The notes beneath the pieces were generated by a model, which was given only the letters and a program-made list of their open reading frames with translations, did no database searches and was not told the origin of the DNA. From DATMQA01 sp035566895 (GTDB lineage: Bacteria > Verrucomicrobiota > Verrucomicrobiia > Limisphaerales > UBA8199), in NCBI GenBank assembly GCA_035566895.1, contig DATMQA010000227.1:1-64000 (forward strand): a stretch of DNA of 64,000 bases. Direction: 5' to 3'. This document shows, one piece after another, positions 24,664 to 34,013 of this stretch; the first letter of the stretch is position 1, and each line of letters starts with the position of its first letter. A program made the translations under genes and the position numbers.

Positions 24664-25188
24664 ATGAAAAGTACATTCGAAAAGCAAATGGAGACCTGCG
24701 CCAGGAATCGCCTTTCCGCGCCGCCTCCATCAGTCGTGAAGGTTAATTCCGCGCCGCTCATTGCGCCGGCAATCCACGACAAGTCCGCTCCCGAGCGGAT
24801 GCTGGTGCACGAAACACAAGCGGCTTTTCTGAAAGCGCTCGTGGCTTACGAAGACGGAGAGGCAAGCCGCCAACTGCGGGACAGCCTGGCCAAAGCCGAC
24901 CGCGAAAGCAAATTCATCCGGCACGCGATTTTCCTGATGGTCATGCTCTTCCTTCTATCCCTGGCCGGGCTGGGCTATTGTGCCCTGCTGCTGCCGCGGA
25001 TTTTTTTCAATCCCTCGCACACCGTCATTAAGAGCTTGTGCATCCTGGGGTTGGCGTCGCTCATTGCCCAGCTTGAGTTCTTTGGTTACCTGCTTTGGCA
25101 CCGCTTTGCGGTGGACCGCCTCCACAAAGAATGCCGCCGCCGGGTCCTGCTTCTGGTCGAATCTCAACTCAGGGCTTCTGTGCGTTGA
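24664..25188 (+). CDS. Two-helix membrane protein, unknown
   Basis: 174 aa. A polar helical N-terminal half (AFLKALVAYEDGEASRQLRDSL) is followed by two membrane helices (about 87-112 and 122-145, FLMVMLFLLSLAGLGYCALLL and LCILGLASLIAQLEFFGYLL) and a basic tail. No family recognised. It is divergent from the signalling operon and shares its putative activator sites, so it may be an early target of that pathway. Confidence 0.7.
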   Translation: MKSTFEKQMETCARNRLSAPPPSVVKVNSAPLIAPAIHDKSAPERMLVHETQAAFLKALVAYEDGEASRQLRDSLAKADRESKFIRHAIFLMVMLFLLSLAGLGYCALLLPRIFFNPSHTVIKSLCILGLASLIAQLEFFGYLLWHRFAVDRLHKECRRRVLLLVESQLRASVR

Positions 25189-25198
25189 AGGCTTACTG

Positions 25199-25240
25199 TG
25201 CAAGTTGCAATGTCGAGGCCGCTTCGTCTTGCATTTTGCA
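25199..25240. promoter_or_regulatory. Paired activator sites TGCA-N3-TGCA
   Basis: TGCAAGTTGCA (25199-25209) and TGCATTTTGCA (25230-25240), starts 31 bp apart, right after the stop of the 24664 gene and about 160 bp upstream of the sigma-54 promoter at 25400. Confidence 0.7.
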
Positions 25241-25399
25241 GCCGCAACCGAGGCCGGGCGGAGTCGAGGCTTTTGGCCCGGCCCCGCATTTTCACTTCCT
25301 GGCTCAAGCGAGGCAGGTGGTTGCCGGCGAGGCGTTTGTGGGGTTTTCGAAGGCGACTTCACCGAACTCGATTCATCGATTCCCCTCGCTACGCTGCCC

Positions 25400-25415
25400 T
25401 GGCACATCACAAGCT
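25400..25415 (+). promoter_or_regulatory. Sigma-54 promoter for the Thivi_2564-type gene
   Basis: TGGCACATCACAAGCT: GG (25401-25402) and GC (25413-25414) with 10 bp between, and a consensus TGGCAC -24 element. Predicted start at about 25426, giving a leader of about 58 nt to the ATG at 25484. Confidence 0.8.
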
Positions 25416-25483
25416 AAAGGAGACGGACACAGGTGTGAACCCGCACACAAAAAGAAGAACAGTACAAACGAACAGGTAAAAAT

Positions 25484-25747
25484 ATGTCATTAGTTACAAT
25501 TGTCATCACTCTCATCGTGGTCGGAGTCTTGCTCTGGCTCGTCAACACATACATCCCCATGGACGGAAAGATCAAAAAAGTGCTCAATATCGTGGTGATG
25601 GTGGTAGTAGTCCTTTGGCTGCTTAATGTCTTCGGCGTGTGGGGCCGCGTGCGCGACGTTCGGGTCTCCAACCCATCGCCGTCCACCGGTAGTCTGGTTT
25701 CGCAGTCAGGCCTGGTCGTTAGCCCGGCGGTCCCGACCACGGCTTAA
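25484..25747 (+). CDS. Thivi_2564-family small membrane protein
   Basis: 87 aa with two membrane helices (3-25, 34-54) around IPMDGKIKKVLN, the signature of the Thivi_2564 family (VNTYIPM...KIKKxLN). The C-terminal 30 residues are Ser/Pro-rich and exposed. Function unknown in the literature known to me. It is preceded by a strong sigma-54 promoter and paired palindromes and followed by the DUF502 gene, likely in one transcript. Confidence 0.8.
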   Translation: MSLVTIVITLIVVGVLLWLVNTYIPMDGKIKKVLNIVVMVVVVLWLLNVFGVWGRVRDVRVSNPSPSTGSLVSQSGLVVSPAVPTTA

Positions 25748-25896
25748 GTGTGCCGTCTGGTGTGGCCTGGCAGACAGACAGATCTCTTGTCAAATTCTGT
25801 CCCGGCCACTCTCCACCATCGAGAGGTGCCGGGAGGCCGCTTTTTCGCCTGGCCTTTGCGGACGAGGAAGTGGGCGAGATAATCGGGCATACGCGC

Positions 25897-26658
25897 ATGA
25901 AAAAATTTCTGGCTCACGGGAGAGCCGATTTCCTGACTGGTTTGGCAGTCGTCCTGCCGGTCGCCGTTTCCGTCGCGGTGGTGATTTGGTTATTTGGGAC
26001 GGTTTCACATTTCACCGATGTGCTTCTGCTTTTGGTGCCGAAGGAGTGGATAGAGAATGGCGAAGGACCGCTGCACCGTTATTGGAGCGTGGCTGCCTTG
26101 TTGGTGGCGATTCTGTTGATTGGGTTGGTGGGCCGACTGGGCCGCTACTATTTCGGCCAGAAGCTGATTCAAGGGGTGGACCTGGTCCTTATGCGCGTGC
26201 CTCTCGTCAATAAGATGTACCTGGCCCTGAAGCAGATCCGCGAAGCCGCCACCTCCAGCAAGGCCGCCTCCTTCAAACGGGTGGTGCTGGTGGAATTCCC
26301 ACGGCCCGGCCTCTACTCAATCGGCTTCATCACCGGCGCCCAAAACGCCGAGGTGCAGGCGAAGACGCAAAAGCGGTTGCTGGGTGTGTTTGTGCCCACT
26401 CCGCCTTTGACCAGCGGGGCCATCGTCCTCGTGCCGGAAATCGACGTGATCAAGCTCGAGATGTCGGTAGCCGACGGGATTAAATTCATTATGAGCCTGG
26501 GTTCGATCTCTCCGGGCTACCTTTCTCAAGAAGCGGTCTTAACTGCAGAAGCGGTGGGGGATTCAAAAGGGTCCGGTCTCCGGCGTAACCGCGAGGCGGA
26601 ATGGAACCTGTATCTCTCTTGCCCGCAGCCTGAGCCCAAGGAGGCGCAGGCGATCTGA
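25897..26658 (+). CDS. DUF502 membrane protein
   Basis: About 253 aa from ATG 25897 (MKKFLAHGRADFLTGLAVVLP); the open frame begins at 25750, but the preceding residues lack similarity. Two membrane helices (about 12-35, 62-82) are followed by the DUF502 core: VPLVNKMYLALKQIREA, RVVLVEFPRPGLYSIGFITG, VFVPTPPLTSGAIVLVP. The family is widespread in Gram-negative bacteria and is thought to be membrane-associated, of unknown role. The tail after residue 220 is not conserved. Confidence 0.85.
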   Translation: MKKFLAHGRADFLTGLAVVLPVAVSVAVVIWLFGTVSHFTDVLLLLVPKEWIENGEGPLHRYWSVAALLVAILLIGLVGRLGRYYFGQKLIQGVDLVLMRVPLVNKMYLALKQIREAATSSKAASFKRVVLVEFPRPGLYSIGFITGAQNAEVQAKTQKRLLGVFVPTPPLTSGAIVLVPEIDVIKLEMSVADGIKFIMSLGSISPGYLSQEAVLTAEAVGDSKGSGLRRNREAEWNLYLSCPQPEPKEAQAI

Positions 26659-27036
26659 CGAAAACTCTCCCTTCCCTTTTCGGTGCACTACTCGCACTGG
26701 CGGCGACACCAAACCGTTTATCGGCCAGTTCTTTAACTCGTCACTGAGACGAGCGCCGCCGATCTCCGAACCTTGACCACCGGCAGCAACGGACGGCCTC
26801 CATCGGCTCCACCGTGGCGTACACCCTCCGCCTTTATGAAACCCCGCAAGCCGGGGCAGTCAACTGACCGAGTCATTTGATTGGCCTAAATCAACGCATC
26901 AGCATGCAGTGGGCGAGCGGCGCCAGTCCGCCAGCGACGTACGTGGCCAAAAACAATTATTGACAACGTGGCGTGAATCTGCGGGACTCCGTCGTTATTT
27001 AATGCAATCGGTGATAACCTCTCGAATGAAACAATC
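26659..27036. other. 378-bp intergenic boundary before the biosynthetic cluster
   Basis: I see no gene. TTGACA occurs at 26960-26965 but has no well-spaced -10. The stretch separates the signalling/stress genes from the lipid-synthase cluster and could include the left boundary of an acquired cluster; no flanking repeat is apparent. Confidence 0.4.
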
Positions 27037-28158
27037 ATGCCCTGCACAGAGATCATTACTGTGGAAGGAGGATTGGAACTAAGGGACTTCATCGACCTCC
27101 CCTGGAGGATCTATGCTGACTATCCCAGATGGGTTCCCCCGCTTAAGAAGGAGGTTCGCCGGCTACTGGACCCCCGGAAGCACCCTTTCTGGGAGTTTTC
27201 CGAGCGTATCCTGTTTCTTGCCCGACGCGGTGCGGAGACGGTGGGAAGGATCGCGGGCATCATCGACGGCCGTCACAACCAAGTCCACGGCGAAAAGATG
27301 GGGATTTGGGGGTTTTTCGAGTGCGCTGACGATCCCGAGGCTGCGGCGGCCCTCTTCTCTGCCGTGGAGGCGTGGGTTCGTCAGAAGGGGATGAACTTCA
27401 TGCGAGGCCCATTCAGCCCGTCGATGAACAACGAGACGGGATTGCTCATCGAGGGATTCGATTATCCGCCAGCCTTGATGATGCCGTACACCCCGCCGTA
27501 CTACCCAGGGCTCGTCGAATCGTGCGGTTTCACCAAAGAGAAGGATTTACTGGCCTTCCTGATCGATGGCGATTACCGGCTTCCCGAGTGGATGGAGCGT
27601 CTCGCTGAGCGGATCGTCAAAAAAGGAGGGATCCACATCAGGCGCTTTCGTCCGAAGGAAATTGATTCTGAGTTTGATCTGATCAAGGAGATATTCAACG
27701 ACTCCTGGTCTGGTAACTGGGGTTTTGTCCCCCTGACTGATAATGAAATGCGGGAAATTCAAAAGAGCGTGATGAGCTTCGCAGATCCGGACTTGGTTTT
27801 CTTCATCTACTATGACAGTGAACCCGCAGCGGCCTGCGTGATCTTTCCTGACATTAACCCTATGCTCAAGCGTCTCAACGGGCGGATCGGTCTGATGGGT
27901 TTGCTGAAGTTCCTGCTGTTTCGGCGGGAGATCAAGGGATTGCGGCTGGTGCTCTTCGGGATCAAGGAGAAGTACCGGCAACTGGGACTTCCCATGTTGG
28001 CCTTCCACCACATCTATGACATCGTGAGGAAGAAAAAGACCTTTCAGTATCTGGAGATGGGGTGGACCCTGGAGGACAACGAGGCGATCAACTCATTGGC
28101 CGAGGAAGCGGGCGCAAAACCATACAAGAAATATCGCATATTTGGAAAGTCTTTATGA
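27037..28158 (+). CDS. GNAT-fold acyltransferase-like protein
   Basis: 373 aa without membrane segments. The N-terminal part (YPRWVPPLKKEVRRLLDPRKHPFW) and the FMRGPFSPSMNNETG and PYTPPYYPGLVESCGF motifs belong to a GNAT-like family often found next to lipid or polyketide genes. Acetyl-CoA-type fold in both halves (VGRIAGIIDG; AACVIFPDINP). Substrate unknown. First gene of the rightward cluster, 42 bp before the giant synthase, so probably a tailoring acyltransferase. Confidence 0.65.
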   Translation: MPCTEIITVEGGLELRDFIDLPWRIYADYPRWVPPLKKEVRRLLDPRKHPFWEFSERILFLARRGAETVGRIAGIIDGRHNQVHGEKMGIWGFFECADDPEAAAALFSAVEAWVRQKGMNFMRGPFSPSMNNETGLLIEGFDYPPALMMPYTPPYYPGLVESCGFTKEKDLLAFLIDGDYRLPEWMERLAERIVKKGGIHIRRFRPKEIDSEFDLIKEIFNDSWSGNWGFVPLTDNEMREIQKSVMSFADPDLVFFIYYDSEPAAACVIFPDINPMLKRLNGRIGLMGLLKFLLFRREIKGLRLVLFGIKEKYRQLGLPMLAFHHIYDIVRKKKTFQYLEMGWTLEDNEAINSLAEEAGAKPYKKYRIFGKSL

Positions 28159-28200
28159 TTTACAGGGGTAACCGTATGGCGTTGAAGCGGAGGCCTGGAC

Positions 28201-31200
28201 ATGTTGGCTGAACCTCCGCCCCGTGGGCCGCTGCACATAGAAACTCCATCTCCTGGGGTGGGCCATGGACGCAAGAGAGTCGCTCCCCACACGAACGGTC
28301 AAGAAAGGGTTGCCATCACGGGGATGAGCATTCTCAATGCCCTGGGGAAGAGCCCGGAGGAGGTCTGGGCAGCAAGCCTGGCCTTGAAGAGCGGGATTGC
28401 CTCCGTTCCGCCATCCCGGTGGGATCACGGTTACTATTATGATCCCCGGCCGCGTGTTCCGGACAAGACCTACTGCAAGGTAGGCGCCTTCCTGGACTTT
28501 CCGATCTCCCGCAGTGAACTCGGGATACCCCCCCAGGATTTCCGGACCATGACCGAGGCCACCAGGATTACCATGTGGCTGGCGGACAAGGCCATCCGGG
28601 CTTCCGGCATCCTGGAGTCAGCCATCCCACGCGAGCGAATCGGAGTCCTCATCTCCCAGAACTCGGGAGAGGCGGCGGGAACTCTCACCAATATCATCAT
28701 CAGGGCATACGTTCACGACATCCTCGCCGCCGTCAACAGGGCCGTTCACCTCACGCCGGAGCAGGCGAGCGCAATCGAACAAGAGGTGAAGGCCGGGCGC
28801 ATGGCCCCGGATGACACCACGCTCCTGGGCAGACTCAACTGCGCAGCGTCCGGCTTCATCTGCAACCGGTATGGGTTCATGGGGCCCAGCCATTCGGTCT
28901 CTGCGGCCTGCGCGACCTCGCTGGTCGCACTTCACAGCGCCGTGCAGATGATCCGAAACGGCATCATCGACGCCGCCATCGTCGGAGGGGGTGAGGATAA
29001 TCTCACACACCTGCATTATTTGGAATTCTCCGCCCTGGGCGCACTCTTCGGGCTGTCGGGACGGGAGAGACCCGCTCACGAGACCTCCCGCCCCTTCGAT
29101 GCTGAAAGGGACGGGATGGTCCTCGGCGAAGGCGGGGGGATGATCGTCATTGAGCGGGAGAGGCTGGCGCGGGCAAGAGGGGCGTCGGTCCACGCCATCA
29201 TCACGGGCATGGGCGCGAGCAACAACCATTTGGGTATGGTCGAGTCCTCCAGCGTCACCCAGGAGATCGCCATCCGCGCCTCATTTCGCGGGCTGCCCTA
29301 TGGGCCCGAGGCCGTGGACCTGGTGGAATGCCATGCCACGAGTACCCGGCAAGGGGACGTGGAGGAGGTTCGGGCACTGAAGACGTTCTTCAATTCCTCG
29401 AAGCGCACCGTGTTGACGTCATTCAAGTCCCAGATCGGACACACACTGGGGGCCTCGGGCATCAACAACCTCGTTCGAGGAGTGATGGCCATGAAGGCGG
29501 GGGTCTTCCCTGCTACCCTCAATTATAAGCATCCAGACCCGGAAATGGGCTTGGAAGGATCGGGTTTCCTCATCGCCTCTGAGCCGCTTGATTGGAAGCG
29601 CGGGAACGGCCAGCCCAGAAGGCTTCAGGTCAATGCCTTCGGGTTTGGAGGGTCGAACTACGTTGTACACCTGGAGCAGGCTCGGGACGGCGCGGATACC
29701 ATCATGGTTGGCCCGGACAGAGCGTCTCGCGTCGCTGGAAAGAAGGACGGCGGCCCGCCTCCCATCGAGGGCATTTCTTTTTTCCGAACGGAGATGGCCG
29801 GTCGTTACTGCCGCATGGCGGTTGTGGCGCAATCCGAAGAAGAGGCGCTCGCGATCATCGAGAGGTCCGCCACCCTTGCCGAGGCTGGGATTGCCTCCTC
29901 CAAGACGGCGCGGGCCCTGGCGCAACAGGGAATCTTCATAAGCCCGGAGGATTTGCCAGTGCCGCCGCTCGCTTTTGTATTTCCCGGACAGGGGGCACAC
30001 TATGGAGGGATGGGGCGGAATCTCTATGAGTCTTTTCCCGTCATCAAGGAGTGGATGGATCGGGCCGCGGCGGCAGCGGACTTCGACCTCCTGCACTTGT
30101 TGTTCCATGATCGAGAGGAGAACCTTCAGAAGACCCGCTGGCAGCAGCCTGCCCTGTTCGCCCTGGAACACGCCATGGCTCGATACCTCATCAGCCTTGG
30201 CATCCGCCCGATGGCTATGGCCGGCCACAGTTTGGGCGAGCTGACCGCCTTGTGCCTGGCCGGCGTCTATTCGCTGGAGGACGGGTTTCGAATCGTGAAC
30301 ACGAGGGCCCGCTGCATGGACAAGGCCGCCGCCGAGAACATGGACCCCGGCGCCATGGCGGCCGTGGACGCCCCGTTGGATCTGGTCATGGAGATGATCC
30401 ATGGACGGGCGGATGTTCACATTAGCAATATAAATGCACCGAACCAGGTCGTCCTGGGCGGCAACACTGAGGCGGTCAAGAATCTTGGCTCCCGGCTGAA
30501 GGAGATGGGATACCGGTTCACCCTCTTGCGGGTCAGTATGGCCTTCCACTCTCCCATCATGCGAGTCATCCACGATGAACTCGAGGCGTTTGTTGCCTCT
30601 ATCCCGTTTCATCCCCCGCAGGTCCCGGTTCTATCAAACACGACCATGGCTGCGTATCCATCCGATCCCGATGAGATAAAGCGAATCCTCATGGCGCACC
30701 TGGAATCTACCGTCCATTGGATGAATAATGTCCAGACCCTCTGGAATGGCCACGGCGTCCGCCTTTTCGTAGAGGTGGGCCCCGGCGATATATTGAGCAA
30801 TCTCATCGCCGACACGCTCCCCGAATCGGCATGCATCCAGACCTGCATTGCTCCCGCAGAGACTATCATTTACACGACCGCCCTTGCCCAGCTCTTCGTT
30901 CAAGGTCATCTGAAGGTTCAAAAAGAACCGGGATGGGTGTCCCTCCCTGCATTCGGGAAGCCCCCCGAAGCTCGCCCCGCCGCTCCGGCATCCAGCTTAC
31001 GCCCATCGGAACCAAGACGGTCCGGAGTTCCTGAAGGCCAGAAGCAAGTCTCTCCCGGGAAACCGGCAGCCGCGCATCTCGATCCTGCCGCTGCAATCAT
31101 GGGCAAGGCCTCACCGGCCATCAATGAGACGCCCGACCCCCAGAACGTTATGGAGAGGCTCATTCGAATCATCATGGATGCAACCGGATTCGAGCGGGAC

Positions 31201-33996
31201 GAGATCAAGCCGGAGATGGATCTCCGGAAGGACCTTTCCATCCGCTCCAGCCGCCTTCCCATCATCATGGATGCCGCGGAAAGCCAATTCGGGATTACGA
31301 TCGAATTGGAGGAGTTTATTGATGCCCGTACGGTCAACGACATCGCGCAGAGGATATCCCAGGTAATCGCCGGGCAGCCAGTCGGGAGCCTGCCGCCGGC
31401 CACCCGAGCTTTTGACCCCGGGCCAGCGCAGGATGAAATGTCGAAGCCTCTCGATGGTGAGGGGTGTGTAAAGCGACTCATATTCAGCCGTGTCCCCTTG
31501 GAACTGCCGGCCTCCATTCCCATGGAATTGGGCCCAGGCGAAGCGGTCCTCCTTCTCTCACCTGACAGGGATGACACGATTGCCGGAAGGGCCGCAGACA
31601 TCCTCCGGCAGGATTACGGGGTTGACACGATTCCCATGCGATTCATGCAAACGGCCTTGGGTCCGGGCGAGGAGGGCCACGACCTTCTGACTGATGAAGG
31701 GTCGGGCAGGGCAGCGGAGAGAATCCGGGGCCTGGCGTCACTCGCCGGGATGGTCATCAGCTTGCCTGGGGTGGGGTCGGGAAGGCTAAGGGGCGTGGCG
31801 GATGTGCCGCAGCTTCTCAGGGGGCTCTTGCTCCCACTGAAGGCCTTTCTGCAATCATCGAAGAAGAAATTTGTCGTGCTGATCCATTCCCGGGGGGATA
31901 CCGAGACTTTCGGCCGGCTGTCGGCGGAGGGGGTGCTTGGGCTGTTTCTGAGCGCAGCGCAGGAGTATTCCTCGGTCCAATTCCGCACGCTGGAAATCGG
32001 GCAGGATACCGACCTTCGCGTTGCCTTACGCGGGGCTTTGGACAAAGGTTACACCGCGGTGGAGATGATGCATCGTGATGGAAGTGTTTTCACCTCGGAG
32101 GGGCACGTAGCCCCTGCGGTCTTCGGGGATATTTCCGGCATGATTCTGAGCCCTGGAGACGTCGTGGTCATGTCTGGGGGCGCAACTGGGATCAGCGCCC
32201 ACCTGGCGCGCAGTCTTGTGCCCTTCATGCCCCGTCTCGTCTTCCTGGGGAGAACGACTCTGGATCCAAGCATCGATTCCGATTCAACGATTCAACGATT
32301 CAACGATTCTGACGCGGTCGCTGCCGATCGCAGGGCATCAGAGATCGCCCAGGGCGACGGCGTATTTCCCCCCGCATTCCTGGGAGCGGTGTCTGCCGAC
32401 CGCAGGGCATCGGAGATCGCTCGGACTTTGGCCGAGCTGCGCGCCTCAGGGATCGAAGCAACCTACCATACCTGCGATGTAACGGACCCGGACGCGGTCC
32501 ATGCTGTCATGGGCGAGGTGGTAAGCCGTTATGGCAGGATCGACGGGATCATTCACGGTGCCGGCGTCCTCAGGGATGGCCTCCTCAGCCAGATGACCCC
32601 GGACGATCTTTCCAAGGTGGCGGACGTCAAGTTCCTGGGCGCTTGGAACCTATTCTCGGCGGCGGAGCGGGCAGGCTTGAGGTTCTTCGTCGGCCTCTCC
32701 TCGGTGGCCGCGATCCAGGGAAATCCCGGCCAGACCAACTACGCTGCAGCCAACCGGATGATGTCCGCGTTACTCAGATACCTTCGCCGGAAAAACTGCG
32801 CCATCCGGTTCAAGGCTTTGATGCTTCCCCCGGTCGAGGGGGCAGGCATGGCGGAGGATCCGGAGGTCCGGGATTTGATGAGGCGTAAGGGCGCAGCGTA
32901 CCTCCATGTAAATGAGATTGCAGAGCTTTTTTGCCGGGAACTCTCCGTAGCCCCGGCCGACGACGATTGGGTGATGTTCATGAGAAGACTGCCGTCCGTG
33001 AGGACGGCACGGTTAAATGATACCCTCCCACCTGGGCTCGATGGAGAATTGAATGGAGGCGCCGTGGCCTTCAGGGCCAAAGACTTCCCCATGATTGAGG
33101 GGCTTTCTCGCCTGGACATCCGCCGGGGACACCTGGACGCCTCCAGAGCGTTTTCCCAGGAGAAGGATCTGTGGATGGCGGATCACAGGCCCTTCACGTT
33201 CATCAAGTATCCTCTGGTCTCAGCCACCATGGTAGTGGAGACATTCATGGAAGCCGCCCGGCTCCTGTATCCCCAACTGCACGTGCGAGGAGTTCGCCAA
33301 GTACGGCTCATGGACATGATCCAATGTCCTCCCGCGCTTCCGCGTCCTTCGATGATCTCCTGCCGCCGAGCCGACAATGGTCTTCGGGAGGTATGGTGCG
33401 AAGTTTCTCTGTCAACACAAGACATCTCTCCCGCGGGAAGACTAACGGGTGGCTTCATCCCACACTGCAAGGGCCAAGTGATCCTCGATGGCGGAAAAGG
33501 AAATCTCGGGGATGGATTCCAGGATTTTCCCGTCCGTCGTGAGGAACTGCGAACGGGGCCCATGGATCATAAGCAGGTGCTTAAATGGTACAAAAACCAC
33601 AGTGGCCTCGAAGACAGATATCGCGTGATTGATCTCCTTGACGGTGCAGGTCCGGGAGTGGTGCGGGGCCAAACGATCTACCGGGAGACAAGTGATTTCG
33701 CGAATCTGGAGAACGCACGGTACCAATACTCACCCTATCTTTTCGAGGCTCTTTTACAGTTGGTTATCTTTTACAGCGCTGCAATGGACCCATCGGAGCG
33801 ACGATCCATGATTCCCACGGAAATCGACGAGATGCGGTTCCTACGGCCATGCCGAGCGGGGGAACGGGTGAACCTGGAGGCCCGCTTGCGGGTGCAGGAT
33901 GAGAAAGGCTTCACCTGGGACGCCAGAGGACTTGACGATCAAGGACGCGCCATTATGCAGGTCCATAATATGCGTATGCACTTGGTTTCGAACTGA
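28201..33996 (+). CDS. Multidomain polyketide/secondary lipid synthase KS-AT-ACP-KR-DH
   Basis: 1931 aa. Ketosynthase with catalytic Cys237 (SAACATSL), His378 (ECHATS) and His414 (IGHTLGASG); acyltransferase with GQGAHYGGMG and Ser677 (AGHSLGE); one carrier domain where DLSIRSSRL (about 1011-1019) replaces the usual DLGIDS and Ser1016 is the likely phosphopantetheine site; ketoreductase with GGATGIS (about 1325) and NYAAAN (about 1513); product-template/DH-like hot-dog region with D1661-H1662 (ADHRPF) and a second half near 1800-1900. The order resembles Pfa/Hgl-type lipid synthases. No ER or thioesterase, so release relies on another enzyme. The KR carries a repeat-rich insertion (32262-32422). 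Confidence 0.85.
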   Translation: MLAEPPPRGPLHIETPSPGVGHGRKRVAPHTNGQERVAITGMSILNALGKSPEEVWAASLALKSGIASVPPSRWDHGYYYDPRPRVPDKTYCKVGAFLDFPISRSELGIPPQDFRTMTEATRITMWLADKAIRASGILESAIPRERIGVLISQNSGEAAGTLTNIIIRAYVHDILAAVNRAVHLTPEQASAIEQEVKAGRMAPDDTTLLGRLNCAASGFICNRYGFMGPSHSVSAACATSLVALHSAVQMIRNGIIDAAIVGGGEDNLTHLHYLEFSALGALFGLSGRERPAHETSRPFDAERDGMVLGEGGGMIVIERERLARARGASVHAIITGMGASNNHLGMVESSSVTQEIAIRASFRGLPYGPEAVDLVECHATSTRQGDVEEVRALKTFFNSSKRTVLTSFKSQIGHTLGASGINNLVRGVMAMKAGVFPATLNYKHPDPEMGLEGSGFLIASEPLDWKRGNGQPRRLQVNAFGFGGSNYVVHLEQARDGADTIMVGPDRASRVAGKKDGGPPPIEGISFFRTEMAGRYCRMAVVAQSEEEALAIIERSATLAEAGIASSKTARALAQQGIFISPEDLPVPPLAFVFPGQGAHYGGMGRNLYESFPVIKEWMDRAAAAADFDLLHLLFHDREENLQKTRWQQPALFALEHAMARYLISLGIRPMAMAGHSLGELTALCLAGVYSLEDGFRIVNTRARCMDKAAAENMDPGAMAAVDAPLDLVMEMIHGRADVHISNINAPNQVVLGGNTEAVKNLGSRLKEMGYRFTLLRVSMAFHSPIMRVIHDELEAFVASIPFHPPQVPVLSNTTMAAYPSDPDEIKRILMAHLESTVHWMNNVQTLWNGHGVRLFVEVGPGDILSNLIADTLPESACIQTCIAPAETIIYTTALAQLFVQGHLKVQKEPGWVSLPAFGKPPEARPAAPASSLRPSEPRRSGVPEGQKQVSPGKPAAAHLDPAAAIMGKASPAINETPDPQNVMERLIRIIMDATGFERDEIKPEMDLRKDLSIRSSRLPIIMDAAESQFGITIELEEFIDARTVNDIAQRISQVIAGQPVGSLPPATRAFDPGPAQDEMSKPLDGEGCVKRLIFSRVPLELPASIPMELGPGEAVLLLSPDRDDTIAGRAADILRQDYGVDTIPMRFMQTALGPGEEGHDLLTDEGSGRAAERIRGLASLAGMVISLPGVGSGRLRGVADVPQLLRGLLLPLKAFLQSSKKKFVVLIHSRGDTETFGRLSAEGVLGLFLSAAQEYSSVQFRTLEIGQDTDLRVALRGALDKGYTAVEMMHRDGSVFTSEGHVAPAVFGDISGMILSPGDVVVMSGGATGISAHLARSLVPFMPRLVFLGRTTLDPSIDSDSTIQRFNDSDAVAADRRASEIAQGDGVFPPAFLGAVSADRRASEIARTLAELRASGIEATYHTCDVTDPDAVHAVMGEVVSRYGRIDGIIHGAGVLRDGLLSQMTPDDLSKVADVKFLGAWNLFSAAERAGLRFFVGLSSVAAIQGNPGQTNYAAANRMMSALLRYLRRKNCAIRFKALMLPPVEGAGMAEDPEVRDLMRRKGAAYLHVNEIAELFCRELSVAPADDDWVMFMRRLPSVRTARLNDTLPPGLDGELNGGAVAFRAKDFPMIEGLSRLDIRRGHLDASRAFSQEKDLWMADHRPFTFIKYPLVSATMVVETFMEAARLLYPQLHVRGVRQVRLMDMIQCPPALPRPSMISCRRADNGLREVWCEVSLSTQDISPAGRLTGGFIPHCKGQVILDGGKGNLGDGFQDFPVRREELRTGPMDHKQVLKWYKNHSGLEDRYRVIDLLDGAGPGVVRGQTIYRETSDFANLENARYQYSPYLFEALLQLVIFYSAAMDPSERRSMIPTEIDEMRFLRPCRAGERVNLEARLRVQDEKGFTWDARGLDDQGRAIMQVHNMRMHLVSN
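32281..32308 (+). repeat. 8-bp tandem repeat (3.5 copies) inside the KR domain
   Basis: GATTCAAC is repeated three times followed by a partial copy. The unit is not a multiple of three, so loss or gain of one copy would shift the reading frame; the present copy number keeps the frame open. Confidence 0.85.
32314..32422 (+). repeat. Direct repeat with 72-bp period inside the KR domain
   Basis: A 37-bp sequence at 32314-32350 recurs at 32386-32422 with a few mismatches, encoding ADRRASEIA twice, 24 codons apart. It looks like an in-frame duplication adding a loop between the early Rossmann strands of the ketoreductase. Confidence 0.8.
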
Positions 33997-34013
33997 GCTG
34001 CGGGCACGCACAG

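Noticed and set aside
29419..30612. 397-codon leftward frame inside the lipid synthase gene
   Set aside because: Antisense to conserved KS and AT motifs, with no recognisable domain.
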